Below are positions 10,869-25,000 of a DNA stretch of 64,000 nt, in pieces. Where the stretch lies: contig JAILWY010000007.1 of assembly GCA_022113835.1 (NCBI GenBank), positions 3,601,001 to 3,665,000 on the forward strand, written 5' to 3'. The notes under the pieces are model-generated. The model was not told where the DNA came from and did not search any database. It saw nothing but the letters and a program-made list of their open reading frames with translations. Position numbers and translations under genes: made by a program. This DNA comes from Atopsyche davidsoni (taxonomy: Eukaryota; Arthropoda; Insecta; Trichoptera; Hydrobiosidae). The number at the start of each line of letters is the position of its first letter. Within the stretch, counting starts at the first letter, position 1.

Positions 10869-13800
10869 TAGTTTAATGTGATTTCAGATTTACTTTGGAA
10901 GTTAATAATGTAACTTTTAGAGTTATCTTTTCGAGGCAGGCATGTTATCGCTGCCTATTTTACGGTTTTAAACTAAAAGTCGTTAATTTAGCAAGCCGTG
11001 GGATAATCTGACAGGAAAACGTATGCAGCGGCCGATAAGAAGCCTCTCGTAGTACTGACGGCCTCGGTGCGCTCATTAACAAGTGTTTATCATTTCCAAA
11101 CTAAGCTTTCACACATTATAAATACAGCAAAAAACATATTTACTATAATTACTTTAACTACACAAAAATAATTTTATTGCGTAAGAAATTGGAGTTAATT
11201 TATATTATGTAAAAAATGTTGGGGTGCTATAAATTAGTCAAGACAAAAAGCACCCGCTTATTACGTGAAACTAATCTTCAGTTCCAAAGGGTTTGTTTTT
11301 TTTTAATATTAAAACCAACACCTTTCTGAAAATTTCTTTGTTTCATATTTATATTTCGGATAACGTTATTTAAATAGGGTTAACTCTTAACACAAAATTC
11401 AACCCTTTTCCTTGCGCTTATTTTCATCGTTGGGGTTTTTATGATTTTTAATGAATTTAAAATTTAAAAGCCTCAGAGAATCTATGTACAAAGCCTATAA
11501 TTTATAATCTCAAACCATCTTTGATGTCAGAAAATTAAGCAACCACAAAGATGTAAACTCGACACTTTGTGAAACCCGCAGGTGAAAATATCCAATACTT
11601 AAATACGCCTTTTAAACGAGCACACTCTTTTCCCTTTCACCTTTTCTTTTAGTCCATTTTTCTGCTGAGAGCTTAAATAACGAGGGCATAAATTTACAAA
11701 AAAATGTTACCTGTACATTTTTGGTGCACTCCGGAAATATATTTTCATTTATATTTTCCACGATTTACATTCTCTTAATGCCAAGAGTGGATTCCAGAGA
11801 GCCTTACTACATATTTCTTACTAAGTTATAACAACGATTATTTCCTAAGAAATTCTTTATTAAATTAATGAATTTACTACCAGCATAAATAAATAAAATA
11901 TTCATATTTATTTTAACTTCAGTTTTATTAATTGAATTTAATATCTTTACTCAAATAATAATAAAATTACTTCATATTTTTTTTATGAATAAATAGTTTT
12001 AAATTCTTTGTAATAATTTAGTAAATCGTCATCAAAAGATGTATTTTTAACGATAAACATATATTATAAATATTTTTTATGCTTACTCTTATCCTGGGGA
12101 TATTACTTTTAACTCAACAAATTTATAGCTAATCCATCTCTTTTGACGTTTTAATAATCTTTATTGAATCGCTTTTTTTTATCCTTATATGAAATGTATT
12201 ATATGAAACATTATTTATGTAAAGCTACATTTGTATTATTAAACAGCTGTATTGTAAAACCTTTCAAAAAATCTTTATTTACTAAGAGTATTTTCATATT
12301 TTTTTCCAAATCTTCGTCTTAATCCTTGAGTAAAAATGTTTTAATGTGCATTTCAAAAGCAAAAGAACTATCAATTGTTCAATCAATCAACAATTGTTGA
12401 GTACTTCAAAATAATATTTATACAAGAAATGGCAATATGTATTATTAATGCTCAGTTATTTACATTTCAAACTTAAAATAAATTTAAACGTGTGAATTAT
12501 TAAAACATTCAACAAAAAAGTCTAATTTACATAATAATACAAAAAATCTTTAGAACTCGTATATTGATTTATGCCTTTTATACCAAAATGTAATGATTTA
12601 TTCCCATCTTCATTTTTCTTTGTATTTGAATATTTCCCTGTATCGAGACTGAATTTACAATCGTAAATACTGAAAGAATGCGTTGATCGACTGCTCCTAA
12701 TATATAGCAAAGATTTAGATACTCTATATTTGTGCTTTTCTTATTTGCTCTGCTTTGTAACTTTTCATGACACTTGAGCGTAGAACATTTCAAGCCAGTG
12801 CAAAACTTTTCTCGTTATAAATATGTACCGATATATTTTCAGCAGTTTGTTTCGACAGCCCTGAAGAACTTACTATAAAGAATCACTTGTGCACGCGGTG
12901 GCCAATTTTCCTGCATTTCATGTAACTACTTTCCCAAAAGAAATCGCTATTGACTTTTAAAAATAAACCTTTAGATCGTAACCTCAGTAAAAAAATATTA
13001 ATTTGTAATTTATAAGTATACCTCGTTTATATATACCAATCTTCCCGATGTTGGTAAATAAGTGTTTGTTTGTTATTATACGAGTAGTTCCATACAATCG
13101 ATCAAATATGGCAACTCGAACAATTTTTTTTCTTCGTATAGTTCATAAATTTCAACTCTAGAGAATGTTGACTTACTTTTGCGTTTATCGGTTAATTTAT
13201 ATTTACTATCCTGCTCCGAAAAAGTTGTATTTAGAGTACGATGGTCACCGTACTCTTCCAAGACTCTCCCACACATTAAGCTACTTGATCGATACCAAAG
13301 TTAGTTGAGGATTATTTGAGTGTTGAGCTAAACTTGATTTTATGTCAATGATAAAGAGCGAATAGGCACTCGTAGTTAGAGAACTTCTTACAAGTTGTTC
13401 TGACATGTATCGAGAATACGAAAACAACATTTAAGAAAATTATCAAGTCCTGGATATTTATTTTCAGTGCTTGAAGCATCGCACTACGACAGGTACTTAA
13501 ATCTCGATGTTCCAAACTACGTAATCAATATCCTATTTATGTAATCAAAGTAAGGCAAATACATTTTATTATTAGGTTGAGATAAATGCGTGGGAATATA
13601 TTCAATTGTAAATCCTAGGTATATTTTGTTAAACGGAGATTTTAAGTGCTTGTTGATATAAAAAAAAACTATACTGTTTAAATAAAACGAAACGTATTGC
13701 TTGTTCTGCTTAATGGAGGTTCTATATTGTTACTGCTGCAAGGCTGTACAGCGCAAAAAAATACACTCCAATCCAGTACTGTCAGGCAACCCTATATCCA

Positions 13801-14919
13801 GTATCTGAACTCGCGTGTAACATTTCCAGTTACAAATGATTTACTATGTATACCATTTTATTTCCTCGGGATTAATTTAAAAAAAAAACTTCATGCTTAA
13901 TGTTCATTTCTATTATTATTACTGTAATATTTCTAATGTACAGCACTGCATATTGAATGCTTTTTAAACATTGCACCGCATACTTGTAGGTGTATTTTTA
14001 TCTCATACAACTTCCAACATTGAGACAGATTTGAATGCTCGGAGTCTCACTTGAGGTGAGATGTTTCATTTCGTGTTATTCATTTTTATTTTATTTCTTT
14101 TGCATTTTACAAAGCTTAGTTGAATAATTGATACGTTTCAAATGTGAAATACTTGAATATTTTTTGCGCATTCTGCGGTATGCAAGTATGTTTGTGTTAG
14201 TATCGTGCCGCCATTTAGCGTATTATCGCACATAAATCAAACCGGCAAACAAAACAATTCTCGGAACTTCAGATCACTTCAAAGCAAATTATTTGTAGGG
14301 ATGATAAATTGACTAAGCGGGGTAACTATTAAAGACGCTATGGGGTTTTAGTAACTTGTCACGCGTTGCGCAATCCATCAGCGCTATAAAGTATCAATCA
14401 TATTAGGGTAATGCGATATCACAGTCTATTGTTGTCTTTCCATACATCTTTAATGTACTATTACGTTTATATAATACAACTAGGAAATATCAAACCTTTT
14501 AGGCGGTTCTCGATTGTCACAAATTGATTTAGTGTATTTTTGATTCGATCAGTTTCAATCAAATCAAACAATTTCTATGTAATATATCACAAGCGTTTAT
14601 TTATGTTCGATAATAAAATATTCATTTTCATTATATGAGGTGTGTAGTTTTTGTGCCAAACAAGCTATAATATTTATAAAAAAAAAACACCACCCATTTT
14701 TATTAAAACTGAAAACCGTGGAAAAATCTTTATACAGCTTATTTACAAACATTTCTTGTCCTGATTATGAGCTATCCTCGCAATGAAGCAGAGTCGAAAT
14801 AATGAGTTTAAAACCGTTATTTTTTTTTTGTGTTTTTATTGAATAATTATTTTAATATAAATATATAATAAATTAGCCTCGTTTGTATGATGATAGATGT
14901 ACTCGTGAGTTTTTATCAG
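10869..14919. other. AT-rich non-coding stretch
   Basis: No gene or recognisable mobile element is seen. Open frames are short on both strands and have no protein-like composition. Confidence 0.55.
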
Positions 14920-15240
14920 GTAGCGCATCGCGAAAAGAAGCAACTGTCCAACAGTGAAAACAACTTCATCATTGACCTGCGAGCCGAGCGATCTGATAGG
15001 CCGCGTCTCCGATAGCCCATTACACTCACAGGGGCGGTAAGTTTTGAGGTTTAGCGGTGATTTATTATTTAGCGAGCCGCCCCTGCGCCGAGCCCCCGAG
15101 GAGGATATCTACTCGGCGAGCGTGGCCGAGCTCGAAACGCTTTTTAAGAACACTTCTCGTGCCACTTCGGGCGAGATCACGTACACGAGGACAACTTCTG
15201 CAGTGCGTATACTTTGCAGTGAATATGCTGTACTGAAATA
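14920..15240 (+). other. GC-rich islet with splice-like signals; possible exon(s)
   Basis: An AG at 14918-14919 precedes GC-rich sequence that ends at a textbook donor, GCG|GTAAGT, at 15036/15037. Only 36 nt later an AG at 15071-15072 opens a second coding-like segment, 15073-15202. The frame starting at 14921 is open to the donor, and its phase would match the second segment, but a 36-nt intron would be unusually short for an animal. The minus strand also has an open frame here. It could be a 5' untranslated exon, a promoter or a coding exon of an isoform. Confidence 0.3.
15073..15202 (+). CDS. candidate coding exon, family unknown
   Basis: After an acceptor-like TTATTATTTAG the reading frame gives EPPLRRAPEEDIYSASVAEL followed by ETLFKNTSRATSGEITYTR. 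Third codon positions are GC-rich, as they are in the secure ASPP-family exons, while the flanks are very AT-rich. A donor GCA|GTGCGT would end it in phase 0, compatible with 28262 or 58829. I do not recognise the family. The GC-rich context lengthens open frames by chance, and the proposed donor is weak, so this is only a candidate. Confidence 0.22.
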
Positions 15241-15328
15241 AAAACCACATTTATTATATTAAAAAAAAAAAAAAAAACATAAACGAAATGATTAATGAAA
15301 CTGGTATTTATTTTGTAATACTCCATTT

Positions 15329-15512
15329 TTATTATAATAAAATAAAACGAAGTGGTTTTGGAGACTACGTTTATTTCACTTGTAGCGAGAGCTCTTTCGC
15401 CGAACACGGCATCTTCAAAACTGATTGACTGAAGAGATCGACGAAAGAGCTCTCGCTACATGTGAAATAAACGTAGTCTCCAAAACAACTTGGTTTTATT
15501 TTATTATAATAA
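15329..15512. repeat. foldback element, 71-bp arms with CGAAAGAGCTCTC motif
   Basis: Positions 15329-15399 and 15442-15512 are reverse complements with 3 mismatches in 71 bp, separated by 42 bp. Reading outward, each arm has CGAAAGAGCTCTCGCTACA, followed by an AAATAAACG stretch. On the + strand the centre supplies CTGAAGA, and on the minus strand TTGAAGA followed by a GCCG/CGGC hairpin. The plan is the same as at 7409-7603 although the sequence differs, so the two look like different families built the same way. Confidence 0.8.
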
Positions 15513-15603
15513 GCAAAATGCATATGAAAATCAAATACTTTGAATCTTTGATAAACGTATTTACTAAATGTACATAAAAATAATTTCTAGAACTATTACT
15601 ATT

Positions 15604-15693
15604 ATATCTTCTTCGACAAGTGCTTCTCCTCAGAGTGAGTTGACGACCATTTCACTGAGCATATACTCATGCCTAGACTGTTCATGGTTTTCT
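15604..15693. repeat. dispersed repeat fragment, copy 1
   Basis: The segment with TATCTTCTTC, then TCTCCTCAGAG, then CTGAGCATATACT matches the order found at 57903-57985. The shared blocks sit at the same spacing with diverged sequence between them, so these are two old copies of one family. The complement contains runs of Arg/Lys codons, as in some LINE C-termini, but I cannot assign it. Confidence 0.5.
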
Positions 15694-15718
15694 ATGGGGA
15701 TAATAGTTTAGTGTAGTA

Positions 15719-16048
15719 CAGTAATACCCCGCTTTACGCGAAGGATACGTTCCGGAAAAAATCGCGTTAAGTGTTTAATACAAAAAAATACGAATCATTT
15801 GAATCAATCACTGTAATTCTAAGAACACTTTATGCAGTATTACATGTTATTTTTACTGAAAAATGCATCTATTGTCTTTTGGGTAGCGTTTCTTTTACGT
15901 TCTTGTAAAATACGTTCATAACACCCAACGCTGTTTTTAATTGTTAAGAGAAGTCAATGACTACATTATGTTCATACACATTCTTAAAATAAGAAATTCG
16001 CGTAATCCGAGGCATTTTAACGCGAAATTTGAAATTCGCGTTATACTG
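15719..16048. mobile_element. pogo/Tigger-like MITE
   Basis: The element starts CAGTAATACCCCGCTTTACG and ends with the complement of CAGTATAACGCGAA, and it is flanked on both sides by TA (15717-15718 and 16049-16050). A TA target duplication with CAGT-type ends and repeated CGCG(A/T)(A/T) subterminal motifs fits a Tc1/mariner-superfamily (pogo/Tigger) non-autonomous element. At 330 bp it has no transposase frame. Confidence 0.7.
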
Positions 16049-16050
16049 TA

Positions 16051-19000
16051 TAGTAAATAATCAATTTTCATACAATAAGATAATACTTTCGACTATGTGT
16101 ATGATGTACATCTATATCCCACAGTAGTGCCTTAGATCTTCCTTTGTAAGTCTCGACTCCAGTTGGTGTCATTGAATGCTAAATATATGGTAGGTCAGAA
16201 GAGCACTTGTACTCCAGCGCGCGACTCAACATGACCTGCAACACATTTGCATACAAAAAAGATACGTGCTTTTGAAGCTATCCCTTGGCTATTTTAAATA
16301 TAAACATGCATTTATAACAGCATAATCACAGCGTATGTGCTCGCATAAATTTAAAATATTATCATATTTTAATATTAGAGTGTTTACAGAATAGATACAT
16401 TACAAAATATATGTATATTTTTGTCGACGTAGACGCTTGTTATAGTTCAGGAAAGGAGTATCGACAGGAAAAAGGTTAAATGTTCGAGTTTAATCCTTGA
16501 GTATTTTTTTTTTTACTATGATTATATTTTTATTATTTTACCTCGCAAAATAGTTGGGTTAGGTTAGACTGTATCTTTTCATCCACACACCCACGGTGGG
16601 TTCCACGCCATTGAGCCCCGGCTGGATTGTTTTATCGCCGGCCATATTTCACGCGGGGGAGTAGCGTATTAAAATACCTTTCGATAAATATTAATATCAT
16701 TCGGCTTGCTCGAGACACCGGCTCGTTTATCATTCACGAGACGCGCTCCTTCGCGGAAACGATTTCCCGACATAATGAGACATCCAAAGTAAATATGTCA
16801 AATGTATTCTGATTCATCGGCCGCGGGAAGAAAAGGATGCTCGACGAATTAAGGACATTCTGTTCCTTGTCACGAAGCTTTATTTTTCTTATTCAATATA
16901 TTATAAGTAAAACCCATTCTTAATTTATACTGTTTTATTTTATCAGACTTTTATGAAAAATAATTATTAAAGTCTATGGTTTGTATTAAAATTACATATC
17001 AAAAATAGATTCATTCACGTACTTGACATATCACATATTGACTTATTAAATACTTGTCATCTTGTTCAATTGAATCCCTTGTGCTTAGAACATCTTACTA
17101 TAAGGTACAGGTGATAATATCAAATATTCTCATTTATGAACATATTACAAAGTTTTAAAAAAATGTCTTCTTGGCGTGTCCTATCTTCCCAAAGTTTATA
17201 ATAAGCGTCTAATGTTTCTGTCTTGTAGCCGCCATTGAAAAACATCAAAGAATGTTGAAGATGTGCTCTGTAAAATGGAAGTGAGCCGACTACAGGACTA
17301 CAGGATAATTAATGATGTACGACTGCGACTCAAATAAGCAGATAAAACGCCTTTAATATGATTTGTTTGTACTTAAAAAAAACTTTTATAAGTAAATAAT
17401 ATCAAGCTTTGTATTTTAAAGATACACGTCCAGATTGCCAATATGCAACTCAATGAATGCTCATATTTACTTTGAGATCATGATTTTAAAAAAATGTTAT
17501 TTATTCGCCTTTATTTAAATTTTGTACAAATGCCTAGATTTCATTTTTTAAACAGGATACTATGCAGGTTTTAATAATCTCATATAGGTTACATAAGTTT
17601 TTGTATAAAAATTAAAAATCTAGACCTTCTGCATTCAAAAATCACGATCTTAAAAAATTGTGAAAGTCACATATATTTAAAAAAAATATTTTTTTTATGT
17701 TTGAGCATCCATTGCATCGCATATTGGCAATCTGGATCAATTGTTATTCCGGGCGAATTTGCGTCCGTGATTGGATGAAAAATAATTGAAAATTGAATTT
17801 TAATTGGACTCGGCGACGGCGCCGGCCGTTGTTTTCCGTTTGATAGAGACACGCTGATTTACTCCATTCAAATATGCAACGGCAAAAAGTATATATCCCG
17901 GCCATTGTTTTCAATTTTTCAATACTGCGTCGGCCTGCTCGGACGCCGCGTATCTGTCGGGTTTTTCTTTCGGTCCTTCCATTTGCATGCCGCGGGATTT
18001 TCAGCGCTATTTCCTTTTGACTATTGTCTATTGGACAAAGACGACCTCGCTTTGGCAAGCGTTTCCTCTTTGAAAACATTTGTTTGTGGCTAATATCAAA
18101 GACTGCAATCCATCAGCTGCCGCACAAAGGCCGCCCCTTTCTGTTTGTTCAGAAAATGTTGATACTCCGCAGTCGCTCCAATTACAATTGCTTGCACATC
18201 CGTATGCTTTGTGATGTGTGAAATGATTTGAATTGGGTTAGGTTAGGTTATTAATCAAAACATCTTACATGGACGTGGTCAAAGTCCTCTATCCGCAACA
18301 CTGACAAATGAAGAAGGATATAAACAGATGTGTATCTTCATGCTACGAAAGTTTCCAAGTAAAACTTTCCAGCTCTACGTGGTTGACGGCAGTTATATAT
18401 GTTGGCATCTGGTATCTGCGTGCATTGTTCCATAGCAACTGTGCACTGGCATATGCTACACACATGCCGATGCTTTATTTAAAAAAATAAAGCAACGTGA
18501 CTTTCAAATTATAAAATTATACAAAATAACTTTTTCATAAAAACGGCAGTAGCAAAAAGCAGAGATCCAATATGCAATCACAATTTCTAAATCCTTGAAA
18601 GTAATGTTATTCGATCTCCGGACCTTAAACGATTCAGAATCCAATCAGACGGGGTGTAATTTTTTAACGCAGCCTCACTAGCGCGAAAGCCTGCAATTTG
18701 TATGATAATGGGTCGGAGGCCGCCGAGGCTGTTAACATACATCGCACCTCACGCGGGGGTAATTTCTACCCCTAGTGGACTGAAAGTGACTGCCTGCCTA
18801 AGGTTAAACGTCTCATAGTCACTTCGAGTTGCTCAAATTAGGTCTATCACTTAATTGGTATGTGTAAATTACTGCTAATTATTAAAAAAAATATATTTTT
18901 GTATTAAAATATAGTAGGTCTTATTTAGTGTTTAATAATAATTTTCTATTAATGATTCGCATTTGCTGTTAAAACTGTTTCTTTACGGAAAATGGATTAT

Positions 19001-22000
19001 TGTATTCTAATTTGATATTTATAATTAAAATAAATTATATATTATTTTGTACTTTTCTGGCTGATCGTCGACCGCGTCCGAGGCTTCTCCCTGTTTTGAG
19101 TAAACAGAAAGGCAAGTTAAGGAACAATTCAAACGCACGTGCACTCAGCTCAATCGCTTGATGCTGACTGACTGACTCCCGCTCTTGAACATGTAAAATT
19201 TATAAACAAAGACAATGTACATATTTTAACATAGATAGTAATTCTGTTGCAGACATGTATCAGAAACATCAACATTTTATCAAACTTCATAAGCATTAAA
19301 TATTGAGAATATTATTGGCCTTTTTATAAAAGCTTTGATCGATATTTCAGATTTGGCTATCTCGAATGTACGACCAGGCATCTACAACAAGTTACGCTCG
19401 AAAAAAACATCGTTAAATTGGCGAAGGTTCGACATTATCGTGAGATTGATAGACTAGAGAGGACCCAAGCGTCCCTAACTGATAGACCCGAAACATAATA
19501 TTTCCCAGAGGGTGCCCTAGGATACGGCAGAATGATGATATCTAAGGCTTTATAACGCCAGACCGAGCAAAAATACACGCCGGGAGACATGCTCCATAAG
19601 AAGCTGCTACCCAATAATAATAATATATAAATATATTTTTTATAGTTTGGCTTTATGATTACATTTAAAAAATCGGAAACAAAAATTATGCATTTGTGTA
19701 GGATTCAGTTAAATGCTGGAAAAATTCATTTCACAACGTAAGACTCGATAATCTATAACATCCCCTCGTCGTTGTGTTGGCCTTTTTGTAGAAATTAATT
19801 CAACGTCACTTCCGTTGTCTGCCCTTTGCTGAGTGTGCCCAAACGTGAATACAGTTTTCGACCTGTTTAAACACGCCGACTCGTCACACGGTGTTAATAG
19901 TTATCATATCATGTTCATGTGAACGGGCCAGCCTGTGTATGTTGATATTGTTGAATAAACCTGATGTAACTTTGTACTTAATAATATTTGATGGTGTATT
20001 TCGATAGAAACTCGTAAATTATTATGAAATGGAACCTTGCGGAGACGTGCAAAGTATTTTATCACGCTTAGTGGCTTGTTGGCGTTATAGAGATTTATGA
20101 AGGGATCGATGTGTTCTTGCTTGAGTTAGTTACTACAAGACAGCACAGGAAATCACGGCTACTGTAAATAACCTACCAATTTTTCATTGGCCGTGCGCGT
20201 TTTTTTTAAATTTATCAAGATATATTGTCTATTCGGACAGTAAATTTTTAATATTGCATTGCAATGTAGATAGAATCCCGAGCATGGATAAAATTCGATA
20301 CTCCAATTTATTTTTTTCAATAAAGCCTCGTCTGTCGTTCTCAACTTACCAGTTGTAACCTTTAATCTCTTGTAACAAAAGCTGAGTGTTAATTTGAACT
20401 CTACTCTTTGTGATGAATATCTTAAATGTTTACTTAATATTCCATTGTTTTTCTACTGTATGGTGAGCAATTACAAATAATAAAAAAAAATCTACCCGCT
20501 TAATCGGCCGAGTAGTAATATAATAACAAATAATGAAGTGTATTTAATTTCTGTCTCGGAGATGAAAGCTGTCTCCTCCCCCTTGCGACTTGTCGAAGGT
20601 TGTGATATTGCACCCTCTACCCTGTGCCGGTCCCCTCAGACCTAACCCAAACACCCCGGCACGTCCCGGTGGCTAGGTATTTAATTTTATACGCATCTCT
20701 GAACATCAACAAGGAATTTCAAATTCAAGAGGCATTTAATGTTTCATAATAACTTGGCTATTACATATTAAAATATTACTTTTGGGCTGCGCAGCTATGT
20801 CAAGGCAATAACAGGTGCTTATAATGGCTCTACCCTTTATTTTAATAACAGTAATGAATATGTGCTCCTAGAAATACTTTTCGATAGAATTGGAAGATGA
20901 TGAAAGAATATTTGCTTTAAACAAACAGCTGGAATTCGTAACCTGGGAATATTTTTTTTATTTTTTTTTATCAAATCAATTTATTTTTATTTAGCTTTAT
21001 TTCTCATGGTTAATACTGTAAAATAGAATAATGTTAGCTGTCGAATTTATTATGGTTTACTTCAACTTTCTCTTACAATAGTTTATTGATTTCGATTAAA
21101 TAATAGAAAGATTAAAGGAAATATTTTTATATGTATTCATATAATTCTTTTTAAAATCAATGAGAAAACTTAAAAACATTATAACAGCAAGTAAGCACTA
21201 CTCACAATTACACAATTAATATCATTCCGATGTATTTATTTGGTTTTCTGGCGTATTATTAACTATCACATTTATTTTTCGTACAGTAAGTGCCCACGTA
21301 CTCGTATGTTATTAGTTTCTCTAACAAATCATTTAGTAACGTTGAACGTTTTTCCTCTTCTGGCTATTTTTACTGTCATAGAATTGATTTAGAGGTAAAT
21401 ATTATTTTCTGCCAATTAATACATTGACAACCACATCATTTTCGCAATCTATTTATGTATAATATCAGACAAGTAAAATGTATAATTTCTTATCATAAAA
21501 CATATTTATAGATCAAAAAAAGGTTACATTGCTTATCACAAAAATAAAATCCAGAACAAATTATGACATACAACATTTTTATAAGAATTGAAGAAGGTCA
21601 GCGAAATAAAAGGAAACGAATTTTGTGATAGCATTTAGTATTTATATACTTTGGTTTATAGCGTTGACGTTTATTATTATTTTTTATTTATATTATGTGA
21701 GGATGACCTAGTTTGTTATCATACCCTTCTCCGCAATTGTGTCAGCCCCTTACGTGACTAAATCGCCAGTCTGAACTTTAACTCGTTAAAGTAACGTTTT
21801 TTTTTAATACGTGGTGATATATATTCTTCAATGTTTAATCTAGTACTTCTGAGTCCAGAAAATCAGCTGAGCATATTAGATATTTTTATTTTATCAACAA
21901 ATGATAATCATTGGCGGCAGATATGTAGTGTTTAACTCAAAAACAATACATATAAAAATTTGATTAGAGAAAAGCATAAATCAATTGTGTTTGAGTAATC

Positions 22001-25000
22001 GCTTCATATTTCCTGAATTAAATAATACTATTATATTTTGGCTTTATCTAACTTATAAATGAAGCTGTACAAAGTGATTTATCAGAAAATACAAAACAAT
22101 TATTTATTTATACTTTACCTATCCATTGCTTCTCGCGGGTCTCGTTTACCGCTCAGGTATAATAAAAATTGAGTGCATTTCTTTCGTAATTCATAAGAAG
22201 CATTTGTGCGATTCTCTGAATAATAAAACAGAGGAATCAAGTTGAATCAAACAACGTTCAAACATGAAATCGATTCAGACCACATCCAGCCTAATGTGGC
22301 CGCCTCCCTCCCCGTGGTCCCAGGTGGTGTAACCGCAGCTTTATCGTCACCCCTAGCACCTGTGATTCCAATAGGGTGCGTTTACATTCGCCGGCGGGAA
22401 TTATTGCGGTTTTATTTCAATTATTTCACATACTGTACAGAATTTTTGATTTGCGGCTTTTTGTCGATAAATGCGGATTACATTTGAATTATTGGATTCA
22501 GTTTGCAATTTAAAAATAAGTGTGATTAATTATTGTGCTGCTACTCAAACTTTTGTATTTTTGGTTAATGTGTCTGCATTTTCAGATGCACCGTTTATTA
22601 AAATATTATCAAAATATTCGTGTAAACTTATAACATAAGAATCATGAATATCCTGATACTGTTTGCTTAAAGTCAATGATCAACAATAACGTAAACAATA
22701 TTTTTTCAAATATTATACGATTGTTCAAATATAATTTCATCTTTTTATTTTATATATTGAATATTTTTACTCGTTTAAGTCGTAACATCAGATCTGTAAA
22801 TTTATAATTTAAGTTTATAACCAATATTTTTGTTTACAGCTAATGGACAACTAATCATTCAATATTCCGGCAAGACCGAGAATATATTTAAACATAAAAC
22901 GCTACGCATCTGAAAGATTTGATATTTTAAGCTTATTTTGAATTTCGCTAAAGTAGCAGCAAAAATACAGGTCTGTCAACCTAGAACCGTTGTTTATAAT
23001 TTAATATTTCCGGTTTTAGCTAATGAATAATTAATAAGTAAACAATTCCTAAGGACCAAGTGTACACTCAAATATCAATAGCACGTCACGTACACGCACG
23101 GTTTCAAATTCAAATAAAATCACTTACATTAGCATTCACGTGGTAGGAATCAGAGACCTCCAGGAGGATCGACCGCACCTAACCTTACCCAACCCTCTCA
23201 GCAACCCTCGTAGAGCAGACTACCCTACCGCAAACTTCAGTATGGCCGACCGCGATACGTCTATTAGATCCACCTAATGTAATATCGAATCCTCCGCCCT
23301 GCTGAATCACGTACCGAGACCCGCACCTAGAAGCGACTCGACAAATATACCATTTCTGATGCTGTTTACTGTATGTTTGCTTCAAAACAATGCTTGTTAA
23401 AATAACAAAACAACTTTAAAAATAAAATATACTCAAAAAATTATCATATCTAACTCATACATCCGTATTATTAAAAATAAACCTAGCTATTATTTCACGG
23501 TAAAAGGTAACTTCAAGGTAAACACTAATACACAAAAAAATCAATTAAATATAATGTAAATTTAGTAAAATCATTAAAAAGTATATTGAAGCGTTTGTTC
23601 CTGAAATTTGGTCTTAAATTTCATGAACCTCATTTTATCAACGATACAAAAGCTCTAACTAATAATTGATGTAATCTAAATTGAAAATTGCAAATTGCAC
23701 GATACTTTTCTGGTTGGAATTATATATTTTTTATCGCTAATTAGAGATCTCTTCTCCATACGCTTTGCTGATGGAGTGTAGAAGTGCAAAACCATATTAT
23801 TCCTAAAGTCTAAAACGTAAAGCATGTCTCGCAAAGGCTTTGAAATAAACTCAAAAAATACGCCGCCACGCCGAGTGGAGATGTACGTCTGCGCTTTACG
23901 TGCTCGTAATTCCGTGCATTTTCTCCATTCGCCACAACTATCAGGATCTGCTTTCCCATTTTCTGTAGACGCTACTTTCTTCACCGTAAGTGTCTACACC
24001 CACCCGAACCGGGTCTATGCTATCATAAACTGGCTCTAATGACAAGTATCAATAGTTAGATTAGTCGATTCGAACTTTATGCACCTGAGAACGATCGGTG
24101 ACAAATTTTCATGGCAAACAACATTCAACGATCCGCGGAATTGTTTATATAAATTCATGTCGAATGTCTCCGAACGATGTTATGTCGAATCCGGCAGCAA
24201 TAATGTCGCTGGTTGGATACAAATTCCATATCGAGTTGAGTTGTATGTATTATACATAGCCGGGAGAGCCGGATCTAATAAAAAAAACTACATAAATTCC
24301 GTTCAACAGTGAATTTGAATTCCTCCCTGTGATTCAAACAGCATTACGCGCATACTCTTCTAGTAACATCCCCATTTGAAATTGAAATTACATTCTGTTG
24401 GAAAATATTTCCACTGAATCAACGCGAGATATAATTCATCCCTCACAAAGTGAAATGGCAATGGATCTCATTTGCCTGCGGACTTGAACAAATATATAAT
24501 CAAGCTATGTGCACTATCTGTTATGTACCTTTTTTTTAAAACGGTAAATATAATCTAGAGGCATTGTCTGAAAACGTTGTAGTCTTATCAGAAACCATTT
24601 TCCCATATTTTACAGATTCTTATCTCAACTGCTCCTTATTTAAAGGCTGTGCGAACTTCAAAATAGAAATCCGACTCACCGGATATTTGATTCTGCCGTC
24701 TTCTTCTTCTCGCTTACAAAAAATACACAAGCGACTGTAAGGTGAAACATTTTCCGATAACAAGAGACATCTAGCAGAATTCCTCCCTACCAATAGCGAA
24801 AGCTTACATTATATTAAACCGTAGAGACTTCTTTTGCTGAAGAAATAAGAAGACAAGGCGCCTTAGTTATAATGTGATTTTTTTATATTAAACTATGTTA
24901 CTATAAAGAATCCGGGTTTTTTCCTTTGGAACTGGTATTATTTTTTTAAGGTTATTATTTCGTGAATGAATAAACAGAAGTATTATAATGACTTTTTATT

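Noticed and set aside
17744..18093. Overlapping open frames on both strands (up to 111 codons)
   Set aside because: They sit in a GC-rich islet where stops are rare, overlap each other, and have no recognisable domain or splice structure.
18233..18250. TTAGG-type repeat resembling insect telomere sequence
   Set aside because: Only about three units; too short for an interstitial telomeric tract.
23824..23985. ATG frame ending in phase 0 at a consensus GTAAGT
   Set aside because: GTAAGT occurs many times by chance in 64 kb, the minus strand is equally open, and the peptide is not recognisable.
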